In this document: positions 4,853 through 5,721 of the stretch, one piece after another | How the letters are laid out: every line of letters begins with the position of its first letter | Position numbering within the stretch: position 1 is the stretch's first letter | Assembly (NCBI GenBank): GCA_910578185.1 | Contig: CAJTPN010000045.1 | Coordinates: forward strand, 913 to 6,633 | Reading direction: 5' to 3' | DNA from: an uncultured Acetatifactor sp. | GTDB lineage: Bacteria > Bacillota > Clostridia > Lachnospirales > Lachnospiraceae | Length of the DNA stretch: 5,721 nucleotides | The notes under the pieces: generated by a model | The model's input: the letters and a program-made list of their open reading frames with translations, nothing else | What the model was told of the DNA's origin: nothing | Databases searched by the model: none | Program-made: the position numbers and the translations under genes

Positions 4853-5721
4853 CCCCTGTTACACGCTTGAAATAATCTTCAAGGCTTTCTTCGCAGACAT
4901 AGGCTTCTGATACGGTAAGCCCGTTTTCGACAAAAGCTGTTACAATATCTCCAACTGAAATATCTAAATTATGCAGACGCATTTTGTGGTCGTCCTGTAT
5001 GGTAAACTGCGTTTCATGGAAATTGCGTTCTAAAATCCTTGCCGCCTGTGTTGTGCTGGAAACGGTAAAACGGATATGTCTGCTGCTCTTTGCTTCCAGT
5101 TCTGCAAGGCTTTCTTCCTCCAATAATGCGCCGTGGTCGATAATTCCTATATCATCAGCCAGTAATGCAATTTCGGAAAGAATATGGCTGGAAATCAGTA
5201 TCGTTTTCCCCCTTTCAGTACAGAGGTCACGGATAAAAGAGCGCACTTCTGCAATTCCAATCGGATCAAGACCGTTAATCGGTTCGTCCAAAATCAAAAG
5301 CTCCGGGTCATGCATAATGGCAAGGGCAATCGCCAACCGCTGCTTCATTCCAAGCGAATATTGGGAAAACAGCTTTTTGTCTTTATAGGGAAGCCCCACT
5401 AAATCAAGTGCATTTTTAATTGCATTGCGGTTCGGCACTCCCCGCAGGGTAGCAAAAATGCGCAGGTTTTCTGTGGCGGTCAGGTTCGGGTAAAATCCGG
5501 GGGATTCAATCAGACATCCAATCCGGGGCAACAGCTTTTTCTCATTTGTCCGCAGGGGCTTTCCCCAGATTGTCACTTCCCCGGAAGTGGGCTGTGTCAG
5601 TCCAAGCAGCATTTTCATTGTCGTTGTCTTTCCGGCTCCATTCCTGCCAAGCAGACCATAGATACGCCCTTGCTGGACATGGATATTCAGATCTGCAACG
5701 CTTTTCTGTGTTCCGTATTGT
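4836..5721 (-). CDS. Lantibiotic-protection ABC transporter ATP-binding subunit (LanF-type); start codon beyond the right edge
   Basis: This is the ATPase of the LanFEG pump, first visible gene of the minus-strand operon. The reading frame is open to the right edge; 294 residues are visible. By alignment with the left ATPase about 13 N-terminal residues are missing, giving roughly 307 in all, normal for LanF/BcrA proteins. In visible-residue numbering: Walker A GRNGAGKT at 25-32; E-loop LIESPGFYPNLT with Glu72, the glutamate variant known in LanF proteins such as NukF; signature SLGMKQ at 122-127; Walker B LLILDEP at 141-147 with the catalytic Glu, followed by NGLDP; H-loop His179 in SSHILSE. 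The C-terminal domain (about 211-294) ends EESLEDYFKRVTGG, common in this subgroup. The gene's end overlaps the LanE start. An internal ATG at 5618 is not the start because Walker A lies upstream of it. Its promoter is not in the window. Confidence 0.95.
   Translation of the reverse strand, partial: QYGTQKSVADLNIHVQQGRIYGLLGRNGAGKTTTMKMLLGLTQPTSGEVTIWGKPLRTNEKKLLPRIGCLIESPGFYPNLTATENLRIFATLRGVPNRNAIKNALDLVGLPYKDKKLFSQYSLGMKQRLAIALAIMHDPELLILDEPINGLDPIGIAEVRSFIRDLCTERGKTILISSHILSEIALLADDIGIIDHGALLEEESLAELEAKSSRHIRFTVSSTTQAARILERNFHETQFTIQDDHKMRLHNLDISVGDIVTAFVENGLTVSEAYVCEESLEDYFKRVTGGEGIA

Noticed and set aside
4984..5402. Plus-strand frames opposite the right ATPase
   Set aside because: They are antisense to an intact ATPase containing Walker B and H-loop, with no ribosome binding site or recognisable domain.

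Overview
The window looks like DNA from a gut-type member of the Clostridia (Lachnospiraceae/Oscillospiraceae-like). This is inferred from strong AGGAGG ribosome binding sites, the lantibiotic-type ABC transporter and OmpR/VanS-like regulator families, and a mix of GC-rich and AT-rich genes. No marker gene fixes the genus.

Layout. Positions 1-426 (minus) hold the N-terminal 142 codons of an ABC ATPase of the lantibiotic-protection (LanF) type, cut by the left edge. A 210-bp control region (427-636) separates it from a divergent two-component operon on the plus strand: an OmpR-family response regulator (637-1332) and a histidine kinase (1329-2690) overlapping by 4 bp. The control region holds four direct repeats at an exact 11-bp period, a candidate promoter on each strand, a short inverted repeat at the predicted regulator start site, and a nested stem-loop in the regulator leader. 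From 2711 to 2908 there is an in-frame, GC-rich coding remnant with no start codon. From 2944 to the right edge a minus-strand operon reads LanF-type ATPase (4836-5721, start outside the window), LanE-type permease (4070-4852), LanG-type permease (3232-4056) and a small protein with three predicted membrane helices (2944-3207).

Inferred working model: the kinase senses a cationic or lantibiotic-like peptide outside the cell and phosphorylates the regulator. The regulator binds the 11-bp repeats and switches on the left ATPase operon, and possibly its own operon. The LanFEG pumps then remove the peptide from the membrane. The window contains no lantibiotic precursor or modification gene, so it resembles a stand-alone resistance module rather than a producer's self-immunity cluster, although the flanks are not visible.

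Most interesting points: two closely similar LanF genes (about 88% identical by eye over 129 residues) in the same orientation on either side of the two-component system, yet with different base composition; the 11-bp repeat array; the regulator leader structure; and the three-helix small protein, whose size and topology recall NukH-type accessory immunity proteins.
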